This document shows, piece by piece, positions 6,777 through 10,243 of a stretch of 10,243 nucleotides of DNA; position 1 is the first letter of the stretch; each line of letters starts with the position of its first letter. The notes under the pieces were generated by a model. It saw only the letters and a program-made list of their open reading frames with translations, was not told where the DNA came from and ran no database searches. The translations under genes were made by a program, and so were the position numbers. Origin of the DNA: Deltaproteobacteria bacterium (GTDB lineage: Bacteria > Desulfobacterota > Dissulfuribacteria > Dissulfuribacterales > UBA3076); NCBI GenBank assembly GCA_027004315.1, contig JALTHV010000164.1:1-10243 (forward strand), given 5' to 3'.

Positions 6777-7832
6777 TTGTCATGGTTGTATAAGATGGAA
6801 AGAGATCTTATTGCCAAAATAGGAGATCTGGTAGGATCAGCAGCCAAAGATCCTTCAGTTTTGTTGGGTATAGGCGATGACTGCGCCGTAATGGCCTCTA
6901 CCCCTGGCAGGCATCTGGTCGTCACTACTGATACACTGGTCGAGGCAGTACACTTTGACCTCAATTACTTTGATCCCTGGCATCTGGGGAGAAAGACGGC
7001 GGCTGTAAATCTGAGCGATGTGGGGGCTATGGGGGGGCGTCCTCGCTGGGCCCTGCTCAATTTGGCTGTACGTCCGGGGCTGGCTGACGGTTTCTGGAAG
7101 GATTTTTCTATGGGGCTTATGTCGCGGCTGTCCCAATATGGAGTAGGACTGGTCGGGGGAGATACCGTAAGTACCCCAGATCGGCTCTCAGTCAGTCTTA
7201 CTCTGATCGGAGAAGTAGAACCGGGCAAATGGCTGGGCCGTAGTCGTGCAGAGCCAGGTGACCTGATCTACTGTTCGGGCAATCTGGGAGAGGCCGCCGC
7301 CGGGCTCAAGTGGTTAAAAGACTGCAAGGGGAAAAGGAGGCGCTTCAAAGGAAGAAGGATGCCTGGGATTCGTCGCAGGGTCTCAATGGTTGCCCTGAGA
7401 CGTCTTGTAGCCAGGCATCTGGATCCTGAGCCCAGGATGGCGCTGGGGCAGGCCTTGGCTGCAGATGGCTCAGTGCGATCGGCCATAGACCTCTCTGATG
7501 GTGTTGCCACGGACCTTGCCCATATCTGTAATATGAGCGGGACAGGTGCCGAAGTCTGGGCCCATGAAATACCGATCTCCAGGGCCTTAAAGGCTATCTC
7601 CAGGATTTTGGGGATATCGCCCTTAAGCCTTGCCCTTACAGGAGGCGAAGACTTTGAGTTACTCTGGACTGTATCAGAGAAAAATGAAGCTGGGGTACAG
7701 AGAATTGCCGCAAAGGTTTTGGGATACAGACCGTTTCGAATAGGGAAGATGGTGGTGGGTGACAGGGTGCTTTTGAAGACCAGACGAGGCACAGAGGACA
7801 TTACCTACCAGGGCTATGAGCACCGCACCTGA
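6777..7832 (+). CDS. thiL: Thiamine-monophosphate kinase
   Basis: ThiL phosphorylates thiamine monophosphate to the active cofactor thiamine diphosphate. The 351-residue protein has the family motifs in order: GIGDDCAV (31-38), TDTLVEAVHF (51-60), NLSDVGAMGGRP (78-89), GGDT (127-130), AIDLSDG (236-242) and LTGGEDFELL (287-296). The start is a choice: TTG at 6777 has a good Shine-Dalgarno (AAGGGGTGA, 6759-6767, 9-nt gap), while ATG at 6795 gives the more usual N-terminus MERDLIAKIG but no clear ribosome site. I use 6777. A very basic stretch (about 184-201, KGKRRRFKGRRMPGIRRR) lies between the GEAAAGL region and the RHLDPEPR helix, where many homologues have a shorter link. No other thiamine genes are in view. 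Confidence 0.96.
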   Translation: MSWLYKMERDLIAKIGDLVGSAAKDPSVLLGIGDDCAVMASTPGRHLVVTTDTLVEAVHFDLNYFDPWHLGRKTAAVNLSDVGAMGGRPRWALLNLAVRPGLADGFWKDFSMGLMSRLSQYGVGLVGGDTVSTPDRLSVSLTLIGEVEPGKWLGRSRAEPGDLIYCSGNLGEAAAGLKWLKDCKGKRRRFKGRRMPGIRRRVSMVALRRLVARHLDPEPRMALGQALAADGSVRSAIDLSDGVATDLAHICNMSGTGAEVWAHEIPISRALKAISRILGISPLSLALTGGEDFELLWTVSEKNEAGVQRIAAKVLGYRPFRIGKMVVGDRVLLKTRRGTEDITYQGYEHRT

Positions 7833-7867
7833 TATAGAAAAATGTAATGCAAGAAGAGACCTTCTAT

Positions 7868-8015
7868 GTAACTGCTCACATTCCCCCCGGCCAGTGGTAG
7901 CCTTTTGAAGGGTTTCAGAAGCATCGCTTGATGCACAAGATCAGGGCACTTTGCCTATTAATCCGCACTGAAACCCTTCAAAATGCTACCACTGGCCGTG
8001 GCCATGGACGGTTGC
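7868..8015 (+). repeat. Dispersed palindromic element, copy B
   Basis: This is the cleanest direct copy. The outer stem pairs 7889-7918 with 7968-7997 (29 of 30 positions complementary). Inside are two hairpins: GCATC/GATGC with loop GCTT (7921-7934) and GGGCA/TGCCT with a 3-nt loop (7944-7956). End boxes GTAACTG (7868) and CGGTTGC (8009-8015) are near-inverted. It fills almost the whole thiL-ogt gap and ends 3 nt before the ogt Shine-Dalgarno, so it could structure the ogt leader or the thiL 3' end. Confidence 0.9.
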
Positions 8016-8028
8016 AACAGGAGGGGGT

Positions 8029-8535
8029 ATGAACAGTTACACCTTCTATGTTTCGATACAAGACCTTAAATTGAAGGTGCAGGCAGAGAAAGAAGATGGA
8101 TTCCTTGTCCATATCAATCTCAGTATAGCCGATGGAGCAGAGACCCTGGCAGCTTCGTTTCTGGCCCAAAGATTTCAGGAAATCCTTGAAGGAAAAAGAG
8201 ATAGGTCATCGATACCCTTTAAGGCAAGAGGGACTCCCTTTCAGGAAAGGGTATGGGATGCCACCTGTCGAATCCCCTTTGGAAGGCTGGCCTCATATAG
8301 TGATATTGCCTCCGAGGTCGGCTGTGGTTCACCTATTGCAGTGGGACAGGCCCTCAAATCTAATCCACTCCCGATTATTATTCCCTGTCATCGAGTAGTC
8401 GGAAAGAAGGGGGATCTTACCGGTTTTTCTTGTGGCCTAAGGGTCAAGGCACTCTTACTGGAATTTGAAAGGGAAACTCTTAAGTCCTCAATAAGTCATG
8501 GTAAGATGTCTGGATTTTGGCCTTTGCAGGAATGA
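8029..8535 (+). CDS. ogt: Methylated-DNA--[protein]-cysteine S-methyltransferase
   Basis: The protein transfers alkyl groups from O6-alkylguanine in DNA to its own cysteine, a one-shot repair reaction. It has 168 residues. The C-terminal DNA-binding domain runs from TPFQERVWDAT (69-79) through PFGRLASYSDIA (83-94) to the active-site motif IIPCHRVVG, with Cys120. It ends in GFSCGLRVKALLLEFE (132-147). The conserved nucleotide-flipping Tyr is present as Tyr90. The position of the usual arginine finger (Arg128 in human AGT) is Ile103, which is unusual. After about residue 150 the tail LKSSISHGKMSGFWPLQE is encoded by repeat-like DNA. The start ATG has AGGAGG four bases upstream (8019-8024). It stands alone between two palindromic repeats. 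Confidence 0.95.
   Translation: MNSYTFYVSIQDLKLKVQAEKEDGFLVHINLSIADGAETLAASFLAQRFQEILEGKRDRSSIPFKARGTPFQERVWDATCRIPFGRLASYSDIASEVGCGSPIAVGQALKSNPLPIIIPCHRVVGKKGDLTGFSCGLRVKALLLEFERETLKSSISHGKMSGFWPLQE
8480..8496 (+). repeat. 17-bp AATAAGT-type motif inside the ogt 3' end
   Basis: TTAAGTCCTCAATAAGT matches the motif at 8592-8608 at 15 of 17 positions, and the similarity continues into a C-TGG-like flank. It lies within codons for the Ogt C-terminal tail. It is more diverged than the other copies. Confidence 0.5.
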
Positions 8536-8536
8536 C
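8509..8536 (-). repeat. Degenerate dispersed-repeat-like segment over the ogt stop
   Basis: Read on the minus strand, this begins GTCATTCCTGCAAAGG and ends ATCCAGA. From memory it resembles the short palindromic intergenic repeat of GTCATTCCTGCGAAAGCAGG type that is scattered through many proteobacterial genomes; here the right arm has decayed. It includes the ogt stop codon, so the repeat appears to supply the last eight codons. No second copy is in this window. Confidence 0.35.
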
Positions 8537-8591
8537 ATTTGGGTGTACCTGTCTGTCAGCAAACGAATATAAGCAGTTGTATTAATCAGAC

Positions 8592-8608
8592 GTAAGTTCT
8601 CAATAAGT
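8592..8608 (+). repeat. 17-bp AATAAGT-type motif, left of element D
   Basis: GTAAGTTCTCAATAAGT differs at one base from 8784-8800. It is followed by CCTGGC and, after 9 more bases, a GTAACCG box (8624-8630), the same order of modules as at 8784-8813. It marks the left edge of the second palindrome. Confidence 0.6.
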
Positions 8609-8623
8609 CCTGGCAATTTCGAT

Positions 8624-8788
8624 GTAACCGACCACAGGGTGCTTCTTTTTCCAACATGCTCTCGCCCTTTGTTTTCTAAGTTTTTTGCAGCATAGGACCC
8701 TCCCTGTTCTCCTCCGCTGCGCTCCGGAGCCAGGGTTTCCAATGCTGCAAAAACCAAGAAAACTACAGGGCTAACGCAAATCGGTAAC
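8624..8788 (+). repeat. Element D: palindrome with a different core
   Basis: An imperfect 29-bp inverted repeat pairs 8665-8693 with 8742-8770; CCCT and TTTTTGCAGCAT at the two ends of the arm match well, with mismatches in between. Inside, CCCTG/CAGGG (8702-8706 and 8731-8735) encloses CTCCG/CGGAG (8712-8716 and 8725-8729). Outer boxes GTAACCGA (8624-8631) and TCGGTAAC (8781-8788) pair with one mismatch. The core sequence is unrelated to copies A-C but the architecture and end boxes are alike. With copy C it fills most of the 479-bp ogt-transporter gap. Confidence 0.7.
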
Positions 8789-8986
8789 TTCTCAATAAGT
8801 TCTGGCGTAACCGTTCGCGTCTCCGGCCAGCGGTAGCTTTTTTCAGGGTTTCAGTGCGGATTAATAGGCAGAGTGCCCTGATTTTGTGCATCAAGCGATG
8901 CTCCTGAAACCCTGAAAAAAGTTACCGCTGGCCGGGGGGAATATGGTCGGTTACCAAAAAGAAGCCTCCACTTATTGAGAAGTTAC
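8784..8986 (-). repeat. Element C: opposite-orientation copy inside a 17-bp inverted repeat
   Basis: The core (8823-8935) is the reverse complement of the family seen at 1 and 7888. The outer stem pairs 8825-8854 with 8904-8933 (29 of 30). The two inner hairpins are at 8866-8878 and 8888-8901. GTAACCG (8807-8813) and CGGTTAC (8948-8954) are perfect inverted boxes around it. Outside these, the 17-mer GTAACTTCTCAATAAGT (8784-8800) is perfectly inverted at 8970-8986. AATC occurs just outside both ends (one base removed on the left), which is too short to count as a target duplication. It ends 28 bp before the transporter start. Confidence 0.9.
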
Positions 8987-9014
8987 AATCAGGTTCCTGG
9001 CACAGGCTGGCCAA

Positions 9015-10241
9015 GTGTGTTCTACTTATTGGCCTATGACGCCATATAGTCAAGATACTAGACACCCATCAAAGTCCCGTCTCCTTAAAGACCAAAAGGT
9101 AATCTTTCTTTTTATCACATTTTTGGGGGCCACTGCCAGTGGAATCTTTTTCTCCAGCCTCAATAACTTTTTGGTGGATGTCTATGATATGGGGGCCTAT
9201 CAGAGGGGTATCCTGGAGAGCATCAGAGAGCTCCCCGGGATGTTGCTCTTTGTCTTCTTGGCCTCTGTCAGCACAGTGAAAGAGGGAAGGATCCTGTTTG
9301 TGGCCAGCCTCATCACTGCCTTGGGCCTTTTGGGGGTTGCCAGTCTCTCGCCTAGTGTCATCAGGGTGACGATCTGGCTGTTTGTCTGGTCAATCGGGGC
9401 CCATATAGTAATGACTATCAGAGAGAGCTTCAGCGTGGCCCTTAGTGAGCCTGGGAGTAGGGGACGGCTCTTTGGGATGGTCAGGAGCCTCAGGAGCCTG
9501 GGGACCATAGTAGGGACTATATGCATCTGGATAGGTATGGATAGGCTGGGATTTGGCTACGAAAAACTCTATTGGATTGCAGCCTTAATCATGTCCTTTT
9601 CAGCCGTAGTTGCCATTTTTATCAAGGAAAGGGGACATACTGGGGTACGACGTAAGAGATTTGTGTTCAATAGAAAATATACCCTCTTTTACCTACTTGC
9701 CATTCTTTTTGGCATACGAAAGCAGATTTTCCTTGTCTTTGGCCCATGGGTACTTATCAGGATCTTTCACCAGGATGCACCGGACATGGCAAGACTCGTA
9801 CTTGCATCCTCTACAGTAGGTCTCTTTATAAAGCCCTATCTTGGAAGGCTCATCGACTTGCTCGGAGAGAGGACGGTCCTCATGGGTGATTCTGTGATAC
9901 TTTTATTGATCTGCACATGCTATGGGCTGGCAGAAAAAACGCTTCCTCAGCCCCTCGTCCTTCCCTCCCTGTTTGCCTGTTTTATCGTGGACGATTGTCT
10001 CTTCTCCCTACGCTCAGCCCATGTGACTTATCTCTCAAAGATCGTTGAGTCGGCAGACGAGCTGACGGCCTCTATATCTACTAGTTACTCTATCGAACAC
10101 CTGGTATCCATGATGGCCCCAATAGCGGCAGGATTTATCTGGGTGCGTTTTGGCTATCCCTGGGTCTTCTTTGTATCTGCAATAGTGGCAGGGCTCATGT
10201 TTCTGACCTCGTCGAGATTGCCTCGCCAGGCAATAAAATAG
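9015..10241 (+). CDS. Major facilitator superfamily (MFS) transporter, substrate unknown
   Basis: This is an integral inner-membrane protein of 408 residues, the usual MFS length, with about 12 hydrophobic segments. The first begins near residue 29 (VIFLFITFLGATASGIFF), the sixth ends near 204, and a basic central loop (205-221, KERGHTGVRRKRFVFNR) separates the two halves. The loop between helices 8 and 9 has YLGRLIDLLGERTVLM (275-290), a typical MFS GR..D..G.R motif. The matching motif in the first half is degenerate (STVKEGRIL, 86-94). Residues 147-163 (GSRGRLFGMVRSLRSLG) resemble the helix 4-5 loop of drug or sugar efflux-type members. The start is uncertain: GTG 9015 or ATG 9036, neither with a clear Shine-Dalgarno. 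The neighbours give no clue to substrate. Confidence 0.85.
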   Translation: MCSTYWPMTPYSQDTRHPSKSRLLKDQKVIFLFITFLGATASGIFFSSLNNFLVDVYDMGAYQRGILESIRELPGMLLFVFLASVSTVKEGRILFVASLITALGLLGVASLSPSVIRVTIWLFVWSIGAHIVMTIRESFSVALSEPGSRGRLFGMVRSLRSLGTIVGTICIWIGMDRLGFGYEKLYWIAALIMSFSAVVAIFIKERGHTGVRRKRFVFNRKYTLFYLLAILFGIRKQIFLVFGPWVLIRIFHQDAPDMARLVLASSTVGLFIKPYLGRLIDLLGERTVLMGDSVILLLICTCYGLAEKTLPQPLVLPSLFACFIVDDCLFSLRSAHVTYLSKIVESADELTASISTSYSIEHLVSMMAPIAAGFIWVRFGYPWVFFVSAIVAGLMFLTSSRLPRQAIK

Positions 10242-10243
10242 CC

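Noticed and set aside
7268..7801. 177-codon frame antisense to thiL
   Set aside because: It lies wholly within a well-supported thiL on the other strand and matches no family I recognise.
8488..8757. Minus-strand 89-codon open frame between ogt and the transporter
   Set aside because: It is composed of element D and the repeat motifs; low-complexity peptides such as APERSGGEQGG reflect the palindromes, not a protein.
8823..8935. Integron attC site
   Set aside because: The size and imperfect stem fit, but the ends lack the conserved core RYYYAAC/GTTRRRY pair in all copies and there is no cassette array or integrase.
7868..8986. CRISPR array or group II intron fragment
   Set aside because: There are no regularly spaced short direct repeats, no cas genes and no reverse transcriptase; the copies are kilobases apart or inverted.

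Overview
The window looks like ordinary chromosome of a Gram-negative bacterium. The order tig-clpP-clpX-lon is common in Proteobacteria and Desulfobacterota. The moderate GC content and the style of the proteins lean towards a Desulfobacterota/deltaproteobacterial-type organism, but nothing in the window proves this.

Layout. Positions 1-138 hold copy A of a dispersed palindromic repeat, just past the end of lon. Positions 150-5863, all on the minus strand, form a proteostasis cluster in the order trigger factor, ClpP, ClpX, Lon. The tig/clpP junction abuts and clpP/clpX overlap by 8 nt, so these three are probably one transcript; lon follows after a 124-bp gap with two small dyads. A tRNA-Leu(UAG) gene lies upstream of tig on the same strand. 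From 6292 the genes run on the plus strand: ndk, thiL, an O6-alkylguanine-DNA alkyltransferase (ogt type), and an MFS transporter that ends 2 bp before the window edge.

The genes are conventional. Trigger factor, ClpXP and Lon together handle nascent-chain folding and protein quality control. Ndk and ThiL are nucleotide and thiamine-cofactor kinases. Ogt repairs alkylated DNA.

The unusual part is what fills the gaps between the plus-strand genes. A palindromic element occurs three times (1-138, 7868-8015, and 8807-8954 in the opposite orientation), with a decayed half copy at 6143-6180. Each copy has a ~30-bp outer stem enclosing two small hairpins. Between copies, three stem columns change on both arms together so that pairing is kept. 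GTAACC-type boxes form outer inverted ends. Copy C is further enclosed by a perfect 17-bp inverted repeat, and that 17-mer recurs at the ends of ndk and ogt. A second palindrome with an unrelated core (8665-8770) sits beside copy C behind the same kinds of end boxes. Together these suggest a modular family of small non-coding mobile or structured elements. No transposase or other driver gene is present in the window.
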